The translations under genes were made by a program, and so were the position numbers. From Caballeronia ptereochthonis (lineage in GTDB: Bacteria; Pseudomonadota; Gammaproteobacteria; Burkholderiales; Burkholderiaceae): 64,000 nucleotides of DNA. Under the pieces are notes generated by a model, which saw only the letters and a program-made list of their open reading frames with translations, was not told the DNA's origin and ran no database searches. Shown here piece after piece: positions 18,017 to 27,268 of this stretch (positions are counted from its first letter, which is position 1; every line of letters starts with the position of its first letter). The DNA is taken from the NCBI RefSeq assembly GCF_001545075.1, contig NZ_FCOB02000002.1:62001-126000 (forward strand), written 5' to 3'.

Positions 18017-19441
18017 ATGAAGCCAGAACGGAATTTCGTGAACGGGCGTTTCATCGAGCCCGCCGGCGATGGGGTCACCGCCATCCTGAATCCCGCGACC
18101 GAGGAGGTGGCGGGCCACGTTCACCACGCGTCGCGCGAGCAGGCGCTTCTCGCCGTCGAACAGGCCGCCGCCGCGCAACGCCGGTGGCGCCTGATGCCCG
18201 CCGTCGAGCGCGGCGCGCACATGCAGCGGCTCGCCGACGCCATCGTCGAAGCCTCCGCCGACATCGGCGCCGCGCTCGCGATGGAGTCCGGCAAGAGTCT
18301 CCTCGACGCGACCAACGAGGCCGTCTACGCAGCGCAGATCACGCGCTATCACGCGGAATGGGCGCGCCGCATCGAAGGAGAAGTCATTCCGAGCGATACG
18401 CCGGACGAAAACCTGGTGCTGCATCGCGAGCCGATCGGCGTCGTCGCGTGCCTGATCCCGTTCAACTTCCCGATCTACACGCTCATGCGCAAGATCGCGC
18501 CCGCGCTGATCGCGGGCAATGCGGTCGTCGTGCGCCCGAGCAACAACACGCCGCTCTCGGCCTTCGAACTGGCGCGCGCCGTCGAGCGCGCGGCGCTGCC
18601 GGCGGGCGTCATCAACATTCTCGCGATGGATCACGCCACGGCCGAAGCGGTCTGCACGCATCCGCTGGTCGGCATGATCACGCTGACAGGCAGCGTCAAC
18701 GCGGGCCGCAAGGTGCTGGAGTACTGCAAGGCGAACATCGCGAAACCGTCGCTCGAACTCGGTGGCAAGACGCCCGCGATCGTCGAGCCGGACGCCGACC
18801 TGCAAAAGGCCGCGCGCGAACTCGTCGCATCGAAGCTCACGCACAGCGGGCAGCTTTGCACGGCGATCGAGCGCGTCTATGTACAGGAGAGCGTTCACGA
18901 CGAATTCGTCGGCATGCTCCGCGCGCAGATGAAGGCGAAGCAGGCCGGCGATCGTCACGAGGACCCGAGCCATATGGGCCCGCTCGTGAACAAGGCGTCG
19001 CGCGACGGCATTCACGCAATGGTCCGCCGCGCGATCGAGGCGGGCGCGAAGCTCGAGACCGGCGGCGAAGTGCCGGAACGCAAGGGCTTTTTCTATCCGC
19101 CGACGCTGCTCTCGAACTGCCGTCAGGAGATGGAGATCGTCCAGGAGGAGACCTTCGGGCCGGTGCTCGCAGTGCTCAAGTACGGCACGATCGACGAGGC
19201 GCTCGCAATGGCGAACGATCACCAGTTCGGGCTTTCGTCGGTGCTCTATACCGAGAACTATCGGACGGCGATGAAGGTCGCCAATTCGATCGAAGCCGGC
19301 GAGCTCTATATCAATCGCACGCCCGCCGATCCGTATCAGGGTTTCCACGCCGGCTGGAAGCGCTCAGGCATCGGCGGCGACGACGGCAAGCACGGCATGC
19401 TCGAGTTCACGCAGACGCGTCTCGTCGTCATGAAGTACTGA
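18017..19441 (+). CDS. NAD(P)-dependent aldehyde dehydrogenase (lactaldehyde/glycolaldehyde type)
   Basis: 474 residues. The catalytic Cys281 is in HSGQLCTAIERV and the general-base Glu247 in LELGGKTP. The NAD-binding GSVNAGRKV and C-terminal EETFGPVLAVLKY are present. The cofactor motif normally read KPSE is RPSN here (residues ~173-176), so the Lys and Glu that set NAD(P) choice are changed. It oxidises an aldehyde to the acid, and its closest look is the AldA-like branch. It is first of a four-gene set with MFS, enolase-superfamily and GMC genes; in that pathway it would oxidise an aldehyde made by the GMC enzyme or by an aldolase elsewhere. I start at ATG 18017 because upstream residues are non-coding in character. 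Confidence 0.88.
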   Translation: MKPERNFVNGRFIEPAGDGVTAILNPATEEVAGHVHHASREQALLAVEQAAAAQRRWRLMPAVERGAHMQRLADAIVEASADIGAALAMESGKSLLDATNEAVYAAQITRYHAEWARRIEGEVIPSDTPDENLVLHREPIGVVACLIPFNFPIYTLMRKIAPALIAGNAVVVRPSNNTPLSAFELARAVERAALPAGVINILAMDHATAEAVCTHPLVGMITLTGSVNAGRKVLEYCKANIAKPSLELGGKTPAIVEPDADLQKAARELVASKLTHSGQLCTAIERVYVQESVHDEFVGMLRAQMKAKQAGDRHEDPSHMGPLVNKASRDGIHAMVRRAIEAGAKLETGGEVPERKGFFYPPTLLSNCRQEMEIVQEETFGPVLAVLKYGTIDEALAMANDHQFGLSSVLYTENYRTAMKVANSIEAGELYINRTPADPYQGFHAGWKRSGIGGDDGKHGMLEFTQTRLVVMKY

Positions 19442-19564
19442 TTCGCCGGCCGTTTCGCAACTCACGCGTTTCGCAGTTTCGACCAACCACCAAAAAAACA
19501 TGTTGAAGGTCCAGCCGCGCGGCATCCGCATGCCGTGCGCCGCTGCCCTTCGAGGAGCACGCCC

Positions 19565-20866
19565 GTGTCATCGAATACCGCTCAATCCGGCCAGAGCGTC
19601 GCCACGCCGCGCGAAAGCACGCGCGCCGACCGTTATGTCCAGCTCGCACTGCTCGTTCTGGCCGCGGGCGCCATCTATCCGATTCTGTATCTGCGGCAGG
19701 TCTACCAGCCGACGATGCTCGAAGTCTTCCATATCACCGAAGCGCAGCTCGGCTATCTCTATTCGGCCCTCGGCACGATCTTTCTGGTCTGCTATCTGCC
19801 GAGCGGCTGGCTCGCGGATCGCATCGCGCCGCGCGTGCTCATCAGCTTTTCGCTGATCGCGACGGGCGCGCTGGGGCTGTGGTATTCCACGGCGCCTTCG
19901 TTCGGCTCGCTGATCGTGATCTTCGGCTGCTGGGGCCTGACGACCGGCCTCACGTTCTGGGCCGCGATCATCAAGCGCGTCTCGATGATCGCCGCCGCCG
20001 ACGAGCAAGGCCGCTTCTTCGGCTTTCTCGACGGCGGCCGTGGCCTGGTCGAGGCGCTGCTCGCGACCGTCGCGATCTCGCTTTTCGCGTGGGTTACGCA
20101 GACGCGCGGCGAATCGACCGCCGCGGGCTTCAGGCTCGTGGTGTACCTGTACGCGTTCCTGTGCATCGGGCTCGGCGTGGTGCTCGGACTCGTGCGCGAT
20201 CCGGCTGCTGCCGAAGCGAAGGAAACGAAGCGCCGCGACAGCAACGTCATGCGCGATCTCGCCGTGCTGCTGAAGAACCCGCAACTGTGGCTGCTCGCGG
20301 GAATCGTGTTCTGCGGCTATCAGGTGTTCTGGGCGACCTACAGCTTCTCCGCGTATCTGCACGAGAAGGAAATCGGCCTATCGGTGGTCGCGGCGGGGTT
20401 CATCACGACGCTCAAGCTGTGGATGCGCCCGATCGGCGGCATCGGCGGCGGCTTTCTCGGTGACCGCTTCTCGAAGACGTCCGTGCTCGTGTTCGCCTTG
20501 TTCGCGGCTGCGGCGGCGCTGCTCGTGCTGATGGCGGCGCCTTCGATCGGCAATCACACGCTCGTCGCCGCGATCGTGCTGTTCATCGGCGTGATGACGT
20601 ACGCGATTCGCGGCCTCTACTGGTCGCTGCTCGATCAATGCAAGGTGCCCGCGGAAACCACGGGTCTCGCCATCGGCCTCGTGTCCGTGATCGGCTATTC
20701 ACCGGATGCGGTGCTGCCGCTCATCAACGGCTATCTCACCCAGAACTATCCGGGCGTGCACGGTTATCAACTCTACTTCGGCTACATCGCCTGCATGTCC
20801 GCGCTGGGCGGCGTGGCCGGTCTCGTCTTCAAGCATCGACTCGACAAGCAGGAATCTCAACGATGA
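19565..20866 (+). CDS. MFS transporter
   Basis: 433 residues from a GTG at 19565, chosen because GAGGAG lies 7 bases upstream. Twelve membrane segments are visible. The loop between helices 2 and 3 reads GWLADRIAPRVLI, and helix 5 onward has the GRFFGFLDGGRGLVEALLA pattern seen in carriers of sugar phosphates, sugar acids and similar anions. Its stop overlaps the start of the enolase-superfamily gene (ATGA), so the two are translationally coupled. It likely imports the substrate of that enzyme. Confidence 0.85.
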   Translation: MSSNTAQSGQSVATPRESTRADRYVQLALLVLAAGAIYPILYLRQVYQPTMLEVFHITEAQLGYLYSALGTIFLVCYLPSGWLADRIAPRVLISFSLIATGALGLWYSTAPSFGSLIVIFGCWGLTTGLTFWAAIIKRVSMIAAADEQGRFFGFLDGGRGLVEALLATVAISLFAWVTQTRGESTAAGFRLVVYLYAFLCIGLGVVLGLVRDPAAAEAKETKRRDSNVMRDLAVLLKNPQLWLLAGIVFCGYQVFWATYSFSAYLHEKEIGLSVVAAGFITTLKLWMRPIGGIGGGFLGDRFSKTSVLVFALFAAAAALLVLMAAPSIGNHTLVAAIVLFIGVMTYAIRGLYWSLLDQCKVPAETTGLAIGLVSVIGYSPDAVLPLINGYLTQNYPGVHGYQLYFGYIACMSALGGVAGLVFKHRLDKQESQR

Positions 20867-22080
20867 AAATCGCCGCGCTGGAAACGCATATCGTCGCCGT
20901 TCCGCCGCCGCATATCGGCGGCATGTACTGGATCTTCGTGAGGCTGCGCACGGCGTGCGGCATCGAGGGCGTCGGCGAGATCTACTCCGCGACGTTCCAT
21001 CCGAAGGCGATGACGCCGATCATCGACGACGTGTTCGAGCGCTATCTGCTCGGCCACGATCCGCATCATGTCGAGCGCTTCTATCGCGAGGCGTATTCGA
21101 GCGGCTTCACGCAGCGCCCCGATCTCACGATGATGGGCGTCGTGAGCGGCCTCGAGATGGCGTGCTGGGACATCATCGGCAAGGCGGCGGGCAAGCCCGT
21201 GTACGAGCTGCTCGGCGGCCGCGTGCACGAGCGCCTGCGTTCGTACACGTATCTGTATCCGAAGAACAGCTGCGGCGAATACGACTACGACGATCCCGAT
21301 CTCGCCGCCGAGTGCGCCGCGCACAACGTGGCGCTCGGCTTCACGGCCGTCAAGTTCGATCCGGCCGGGCCGTACACCGCGTACTCCGGGCATCAGGTCT
21401 CGCTCGAAGTGATGGACCGCTGCGAGACCTTCTGCCGCAAAGTGCGCGAGGCGATCGGCAGCAAGGCCGACCTGCTGTTCGGCACGCACGGGCAGATGGT
21501 GCCGTCCTCGGCGATCCGCCTCGCGCAGCGTCTCGAGAAGTTCGATCCGCTATGGTTCGAGGAGCCGGTGCCGCCGGGACAGGAAGACGCAATGGCGCAA
21601 GTCGCGCAGAAGACGAGCATTCCGATTGCGGCGGGCGAGCGCCTCACCACCAAGTACGAGTTCTTCAAGCTGCTCGAAGCCCGCGCCGCATCGATCCTGC
21701 AGTTCAACGTCGGCCGCGTGGGCGGTCTGCTCGAAGCGAAGAAGATCGCGAGTCTCGCCGAGGTCCATTACGCGCAGATCGCGCCGCATCTCTACAACGG
21801 CCCGGTCGGCGCGGCGGCGAGCATCCAGATCGCCGCGTGCTCGCCCAACTTCCTGATCCAGGAAAGCATCGGCACATGGGACGGCTTCCATGCCGAAGTG
21901 CTCAAGCGGCCGATCCGCTGGGAAGACGGCTACATCGTTCCGTCGAACGAGCCGGGGCTCGGCGTCGAGCTGAACATGGACGTGGTGCGGGCGCATACAC
22001 CGTACACCGGCGAGCGGCTGCACCTGCAGATGGCGGCGAAGCCATTCGACGTGAAGGATCTCGCGCCCGCGAAGGGCTGA
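20863..22080 (+). CDS. Mandelate racemase/muconate lactonizing (enolase superfamily) enzyme
   Basis: 405 residues. The N-terminal capping domain (1-~125) and TIM barrel are clear. The KFDP strand-2 segment, FEEPVPPG on strand 4 and IAAGERLTT on strand 5 give two acidic metal ligands. The strand-3 ligand, usually Asp in a D-x-H-G or D-x-N-G motif, appears as FGTHGQM, i.e. Gly where Asp is expected with the neighbouring His kept. The sequence most resembles sugar-acid dehydratases and cycloisomerases. With an ALDH, a sugar-type MFS and a GMC oxidoreductase as partners, dehydration or ring-opening of an aldonate or lactone is the best guess. Confidence 0.85.
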   Translation: MKIAALETHIVAVPPPHIGGMYWIFVRLRTACGIEGVGEIYSATFHPKAMTPIIDDVFERYLLGHDPHHVERFYREAYSSGFTQRPDLTMMGVVSGLEMACWDIIGKAAGKPVYELLGGRVHERLRSYTYLYPKNSCGEYDYDDPDLAAECAAHNVALGFTAVKFDPAGPYTAYSGHQVSLEVMDRCETFCRKVREAIGSKADLLFGTHGQMVPSSAIRLAQRLEKFDPLWFEEPVPPGQEDAMAQVAQKTSIPIAAGERLTTKYEFFKLLEARAASILQFNVGRVGGLLEAKKIASLAEVHYAQIAPHLYNGPVGAAASIQIAACSPNFLIQESIGTWDGFHAEVLKRPIRWEDGYIVPSNEPGLGVELNMDVVRAHTPYTGERLHLQMAAKPFDVKDLAPAKG

Positions 22081-22098
22081 ACTGAAGGCATCGGGAAC

Positions 22099-23754
22099 AT
22101 GGAATTCGATTACATCATCGTCGGCGCGGGGTCGGCAGGCTGCATTCTCGCGGACCGTCTATCCGATTCGGGACAGTATTCGGTCCTGCTGCTCGAAGCG
22201 GGCGGCGCGGACACCTCGTTCTGGTTCAAGGTTCCGGTGGGGTTCACCAAAACCTACTACAACCCGGAATACAACTGGATGTACTACAGCGAGCCTGAAG
22301 CCCAGCTCAACGACCGCAAGCTGTATTGCCCGCGCGGCAAGGTGCAAGGCGGCTCGGGGTCGATCAACGCGATGATCTACGTGCGCGGCCAGCCGCACGA
22401 TTTCGACGACTGGGCACGCGCGGGCAACCGCGGCTGGGGCTATCGCGACGTGCTGCCGTATTTCCGCCGTCTCGAATCGCACTGGGCCGGGAATACGGAA
22501 TTTCACGGCGCGGACGGCAAGATCGGGATTTCATCGATGAAGGATGGCGCCCATCCCATTTGCGCGACGTTCCTCGAAGGCGCGAGGCAGGCGGGCTATC
22601 CGGTCACGGGCGACATCAACGGCGCGGACTACGAAGGCGCGACCATCTACGACATCAACGCGCGCAACGGCGAGCGCTCGTCGAGCAGCTTCGAATATCT
22701 TCATCCGGCGCTGTCGCGCAAGAACCTGCGCGTGGAGCGCAACGTCACCGTGCGCCGCGTGATCTTCGACGGCAGGCGCGCGGCCGCCGTGATGGCGTCG
22801 CGCAACGGCGAGTCGCTGCAATTCCGTGCGAAGCGTGAAGTGATTCTGTCGGCGGGCGCGGTGGATTCGCCCAAGCTGATGCAGCTGTCCGGCATCGGCG
22901 AGAAGGCGCTGCTCGCGAAACACGGCATTCCCGTCATACACGAGCTGCCGGCGGTCGGCAAGAACCTGCAGGATCACCTGTGCGTGAGCTTCTACTATCG
23001 CGCGACGGTCAAGACGCTGAACGACGATTTGCTCTCGCTCGTTGGCAAGGTGAAAGCGGGGCTGCGCTATCTGACGGCGCGCAAGGGGCCGCTCTCGATG
23101 AGCGTCAACCAGTCGGGCGGCTTCTTCAAGGGCGATGCGCGCGAAGCGGAGCCGAACATCCAGCTGTACTTCAATCCGCTGTCGTATCGCATTCCGAAGA
23201 GCAGCAAGGCGCAGCTCGAGCCGGAACCGTATTCGGGCTTTTTGCTGTGCTTCAATCCGTGCCGCCCGACGAGCCGCGGTTCCATCGAGATCGGTTCGAA
23301 CCGCGCGGAAGACGCCGCGAAGATCCACATCAACGCGCTGACGACGGAAAAGGACTTGCGCGAGGCGGTGCAGGGCAGCAAGCTGGTGCGCCGCATCATG
23401 GGGACGAGCGCGCTGCGCGGCATCACCGCCGAGGAAATCTCGCCCGGACGGGACGTGAACGGCGACGCGGCGCTGCTCGACTACTTCCGCGATCAGTCCG
23501 GCTCGATCTATCACCTGTGCGGCTCCTGCGCGATGGGTCCGGATGCGGCGACGTCGGTCGTCGACGAGCGTCTGCGCGTGCATGGCATCGATGGCCTGCG
23601 CATCGTCGATGCGTCCATCTTCCCGAACATCACCTCGGGCAACCTCAATGCGCCGACGATGATGGTCGCCGAGAAGGGCGCCGACATGATCCTCGAGGAC
23701 GCGCAGGCGAACGCCGCGCGCGTGACCACGCCGGCGGAACTCGCGGCGGCCTGA
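22099..23754 (+). CDS. GMC-family FAD oxidoreductase (choline-dehydrogenase-like)
   Basis: 551 residues. The Rossmann FAD motif is DYIIVGAGSAGCILADRLS (4-22). GMC signature 1 (GKVQGGSGSINAMIYVRG) and signature 2 (ILSAGAVDSPKLMQLSGIG) are intact. The C-terminal active site HLCGSCAMG and NLNAPTMMVAEKGADMI are present. GMC enzymes oxidise primary alcohols, sugars or polyols to aldehydes or ketones and pass electrons to quinones or oxygen. Eighteen bp separate it from the enolase-superfamily gene, so it is the last enzyme of the operon. Substrate not readable. Confidence 0.9.
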   Translation: MEFDYIIVGAGSAGCILADRLSDSGQYSVLLLEAGGADTSFWFKVPVGFTKTYYNPEYNWMYYSEPEAQLNDRKLYCPRGKVQGGSGSINAMIYVRGQPHDFDDWARAGNRGWGYRDVLPYFRRLESHWAGNTEFHGADGKIGISSMKDGAHPICATFLEGARQAGYPVTGDINGADYEGATIYDINARNGERSSSSFEYLHPALSRKNLRVERNVTVRRVIFDGRRAAAVMASRNGESLQFRAKREVILSAGAVDSPKLMQLSGIGEKALLAKHGIPVIHELPAVGKNLQDHLCVSFYYRATVKTLNDDLLSLVGKVKAGLRYLTARKGPLSMSVNQSGGFFKGDAREAEPNIQLYFNPLSYRIPKSSKAQLEPEPYSGFLLCFNPCRPTSRGSIEIGSNRAEDAAKIHINALTTEKDLREAVQGSKLVRRIMGTSALRGITAEEISPGRDVNGDAALLDYFRDQSGSIYHLCGSCAMGPDAATSVVDERLRVHGIDGLRIVDASIFPNITSGNLNAPTMMVAEKGADMILEDAQANAARVTTPAELAAA

Positions 23755-23924
23755 TCCGCGCTCCGAAGCGGCATAATTTGCCTCGATTCGTAAAATGCTG
23801 CCCCGGCGCGGCTTGCTCCAGCGCGGATGCGTGTCAAATGCGCGTCGAGCGCCGGGCTGGACTCCGGCGGCATGAGATCGGAGCAAGGCGCTGAAGCGCC
23901 CGCTCTGGTCGGAAGGAGACCGAT

Positions 23925-24851
23925 TTGAAGCGAAAGATGCCCGCCCTGAACGCGCTGAGGGCTTTTGAAGTAGCCGGACACACCGGCAGCTTCACGCGCG
24001 CCGCGGAAATGCTGCATGTCACGCAAAGCGCGGTGAGCAGGCAGGTCCGCCAGCTCGAAACGCAGCTCGGCGAGGCGCTGCTGCTGCGCCGGCACCATCA
24101 TCTGGAACTCTCGGCAACGGGGCGTCTGCTGCTGCAGGCGCTCAAGCTCTCGTTCGACCGTATCGAACTGACGGTGCGCGGCATTCAGGAGAAGACGCAT
24201 CTGAAGCGCCTGCGCGTCAACGTGCCGCCCACCTTCGCGAGCCGCTGGCTGATGCCGCGCCTGCAGTCCTTGCGCGCGGCGGCGCCGGAGCTGGAACTCT
24301 CGATCACCACGAGCCTGAAGGACGATCTCGTCGAATCGGGCGCGCTCGATTGCGCGATCCGTTTCGGCGACGGCGAATGGGACGGCCTTGACAACCAGTT
24401 GCTGATGAACGAGCGGCACATCGCCGTGTGCGCGCCCGCGCTGCTCGGCGGGCGCAGCGAGCTGGTGGCGGATCTGAGCGCGTTCACGCTGCTGCATGTC
24501 CTCGCGAGCAGCGACCAGCGGTATCTCACGTGGCAGCACTGGCTGAAGGCCGCGCACATCGACGATGTCGATCTGGGCGGGGGCTACGAGTTCGATCTGC
24601 TCGATCACGCGATCCGCGCGGCAGTCGACGGCCTCGGCGTCACGATGGCGGACCGTCACATGATCTCGCGAGAGCTGCGGCAGGGCACGCTGATGCCCTT
24701 GCGCGACGTCGAGGTGGACGGACATCAGTCGTATTGGCTCGTCACGCGCACGGGACAGGACGATGCGCCGCAGGTGGCGCTGTTCCGCGACTGGCTGCAT
24801 CGGCAGATCGAGGAGCAGGAGCGCGGGTGGCCGCCGCGGGCCCGGGAATGA
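23925..24851 (+). CDS. LysR-family regulator, GcvA-like
   Basis: 308 residues if TTG 23925 is used. That start has AAGGAG 7 bases upstream; the next ATG (23937) is spaced too far. The HTH is at ~10-65 (NALRAFEVAGHTGSFTRAAEMLHVTQSAVSRQVRQLE). The effector domain contains the GcvA-branch pattern LRVNVPPTFASRWLMPRL and CAIRFGDGEW. It follows the GMC gene by ~170 bp and probably regulates the preceding catabolic operon. Confidence 0.88.
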   Translation: MKRKMPALNALRAFEVAGHTGSFTRAAEMLHVTQSAVSRQVRQLETQLGEALLLRRHHHLELSATGRLLLQALKLSFDRIELTVRGIQEKTHLKRLRVNVPPTFASRWLMPRLQSLRAAAPELELSITTSLKDDLVESGALDCAIRFGDGEWDGLDNQLLMNERHIAVCAPALLGGRSELVADLSAFTLLHVLASSDQRYLTWQHWLKAAHIDDVDLGGGYEFDLLDHAIRAAVDGLGVTMADRHMISRELRQGTLMPLRDVEVDGHQSYWLVTRTGQDDAPQVALFRDWLHRQIEEQERGWPPRARE

Positions 24852-24901
24852 GCAGATCGCGCGCCGCAGCCAGACAATGGAAATAAGCGAAGGAGACAAC
24901 C

Positions 24902-25783
24902 GTGCGCCGCCTGCCATCCCTGACGGCCTTGCGTTTTTTCGAGGAAAGCGCCCGCCACATGAGCTTCAACCAGTCGGCGAGCGCGCTGTGCGTGACGCCG
25001 GGCGCGGTCAGCCGGCAGATTCGTCTGCTGGAGGATGCGCTCGGCACGAAGCTTTTCGACCGCGATCACAAGGGCATTCGTTTGACCAGGCAGGGTGAGG
25101 AACTGCTCGCGTGCCTGTCCGAGGCGTTCGATTCGATCGAGCGCGTGACCCGCTCGCTCTCGGCCGCGCAACGCAGCGAGCGCAAGCGCCTGACCGTGAC
25201 GGCACCGCCGACTTTCGCGACGCGCTGGCTGTCGCCGAGACTCGGCTCGCTGATGGACGCCGTGCCCGACATCGACCTCTCCGTGCGCACCGATGCCACC
25301 GACGATCGTCACTGCAGCATCCGCTTCGGCTACGAGGCGCGCGCGGATCATCGTTCGGAGCTGTTGTTCATCGAGCGTCATGTGCTGGTCGGCGCGATGA
25401 AGTTCGCAGGGCAGCCCGTCGAGGCGCTGCTCGAACGCCTGCCCACGCTGCATGTTCTGCATAACGACGCGCGCCTCACGCTCTGGCCCAACTGGCTCGA
25501 TGCGGCGGGACTGCCGCGCGCGTATGCGGAGAACGGCATCGAGTTCTCGACGCTCGATCAGGCGATTCACGCCGCGCGAGCCGGCTCGGGACTCGCGGTG
25601 GTGGATCGCAACATGATCGCCGATGAATTGCATGATGGCGCGCTCGTGCAGTTGTCGCCCGTGGAATCGACCGGGCCTTACGGGTACTGGCTCGATATCG
25701 CGCCTTCGCATGCGGGCTCGGACAGCGTGCAGGCCTTTGCGGAATGGCTGCGCGGCGAGGGGGCGAAGGCCGCGCAGCCATGA
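24902..25783 (+). CDS. Second LysR-family regulator, GcvA-like
   Basis: 293 residues from GTG 24902, with AAGGAGAC upstream. The HTH is LTALRFFEESARHMSFNQSASALCVTPGAVSRQIRLLE and the effector domain has LTVTAPPTFATRWLSPRLGSL and CSIRFGYEA. It is clearly a paralogue of the gene 50 bp upstream: same subfamily, same motifs, same length. The pair may have arisen by tandem duplication and split duties between the rightward operon before it and the leftward Fae operon after it; that split is inference. Confidence 0.88.
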   Translation: MRRLPSLTALRFFEESARHMSFNQSASALCVTPGAVSRQIRLLEDALGTKLFDRDHKGIRLTRQGEELLACLSEAFDSIERVTRSLSAAQRSERKRLTVTAPPTFATRWLSPRLGSLMDAVPDIDLSVRTDATDDRHCSIRFGYEARADHRSELLFIERHVLVGAMKFAGQPVEALLERLPTLHVLHNDARLTLWPNWLDAAGLPRAYAENGIEFSTLDQAIHAARAGSGLAVVDRNMIADELHDGALVQLSPVESTGPYGYWLDIAPSHAGSDSVQAFAEWLRGEGAKAAQP

Positions 25784-25790
25784 CGGGCGA

Positions 25791-27167
25791 TCAGCGCCCG
25801 CTTGCCTCGTTCAAGGTCAGATGCTTCGTTTCCGGCGCCCACGCGATCGACACGATCATCCCGACGAGCAGCACGCCGGCGAGCGCGAGCATCGTCATCT
25901 GAATGCCGGCCTGCGCGATGCCGATGGGCAGCAGGAATGTCCCGACGGCCGATCCCAGCCGGCTGCACGCGATCGACAGCCCGACGCCGCACGCGCGCGC
26001 TTCGGTCGGAAAGCACTCGGGCGGAAACACGCCGACGAGATTCGAGAACGCCGACATCGTCAACGTGAAGATGCCGAACGCGACGATCATCGCGCCATTC
26101 GCCGATGACGGCAGCGCGCTCAACGCAAGCAGCGACATGAAGCACACCGCGAACGAGCCGATCAGGAACGAACGGCGCGACAGCCTGATCGTGAGCCAGA
26201 TGCCGAGCAGCGCGCCGAGCACGAGAAAGCCGTTCAGCAGCAGATCGGCGCCCGAGCCTTCGGGAAGACGGATTGCGGTGAGAATGCCCGGCAGGAACGT
26301 GTAGATCGCGAAGTACGGAATCACGAGGCACACGAAGAACGCGCAATTGAAGAGCGTGCGGCGAATCAGGTCCGGCTTGAAGAGCCGCGCGAAGCCGCCG
26401 GCCGGCGCGGCGTGTTCGCTCGTATCCGCATCGAGCGTCACGTTCGGGCCGAAGTGCCTGCGCACGATGCGCAGCGCTTCGTCCGCACGGCCCTGGCCGA
26501 GCAGCCAGCGCGGCGACTCCGGCGTGCCGATGCGCATGACCAGCACGAGGAACGCCGGCACGCCTGCGGAGGCGAGCAGCCAGCGCCACGCATCGGGCGA
26601 CGCATCGGCGTAGTGCATGCCGAGCACGTTCGCGATCACATAGCCGATCGTCCAGATCACGCTGAACGAGCCGAGCAGGGTGCCGCGATACTTGCGCGGC
26701 GAGAACTCCGCGAGAATCGCGTGACCGACGGCGAAGTCGCCGCCCATGCCGAAGCCGATCAGCACGCGCAACGCGACGAGCATCGCGGGCGTGGTCGCGT
26801 AGAACTGTGCGAACGCGGCCGCCGTGATGATGATGAAGCTCAGCAGAAAAATCTTTTGCCGGCCGAGCCTGTCGGAGAGCCAGCCGAACACGAGGCTGCC
26901 GATGAAGATGCCGATCAGCGCGGACGCACCGAGCAGGCCCATCCAGAACGCATCGAGCGGAATCTGCCTGTTCAATGAGGACAGCGCATAGCCGATCGTG
27001 CCGAGCGCATAGCCTTCCGTGAAATGCGCGCCGAAGGTCAGGCCCGCGATCTTCACGTGGAAGCGGTTCAGCGGAACATCGTCGAGCGCGATGGGGTCGT
27101 GGGTGGCGCCGACGGGCGCGGCGGCGCGCGGCGCGAGCGCCTGCGGGCTCAAGCTTTGGGTATCCAA
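25791..27167 (-). CDS. MFS transporter (sugar porter/organic-acid:H+ symporter type)
   Basis: 458 residues from a TTG at 27165-27167. I chose it because GGAGGAGAT lies 6 bases upstream and no ATG fits better. Twelve helices, GWLSDRLGRQKIFLL after helix 2, RVLIGFGMGGDFAVGHAILAEFSPRKYRG at helices 4-5 and GTPESPRWLLGQGRADEAL in the central loop are typical. It ends the leftward operon with the GabD-like, aldo/keto reductase and Fae genes, about 100 bp after the dehydrogenase stop. It is the likely importer of that pathway. Confidence 0.85.
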   Translation of the reverse strand: MDTQSLSPQALAPRAAAPVGATHDPIALDDVPLNRFHVKIAGLTFGAHFTEGYALGTIGYALSSLNRQIPLDAFWMGLLGASALIGIFIGSLVFGWLSDRLGRQKIFLLSFIIITAAAFAQFYATTPAMLVALRVLIGFGMGGDFAVGHAILAEFSPRKYRGTLLGSFSVIWTIGYVIANVLGMHYADASPDAWRWLLASAGVPAFLVLVMRIGTPESPRWLLGQGRADEALRIVRRHFGPNVTLDADTSEHAAPAGGFARLFKPDLIRRTLFNCAFFVCLVIPYFAIYTFLPGILTAIRLPEGSGADLLLNGFLVLGALLGIWLTIRLSRRSFLIGSFAVCFMSLLALSALPSSANGAMIVAFGIFTLTMSAFSNLVGVFPPECFPTEARACGVGLSIACSRLGSAVGTFLLPIGIAQAGIQMTMLALAGVLLVGMIVSIAWAPETKHLTLNEASGR

Positions 27168-27268
27168 GAGTATCTCCTCCACTTCCGAGTGGAGCGGCGC
27201 ATCGTACGCCGCATGAAAACCGCGCACGCGGTGGGTTATCGTTCGTGCGTGCGCGGTGAAGCGATGAA

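Noticed and set aside
22531..23886. 451-codon frame opposite the GMC gene
   Set aside because: Arg-rich low-complexity shadow; the GMC enzyme has all signatures on the + strand.
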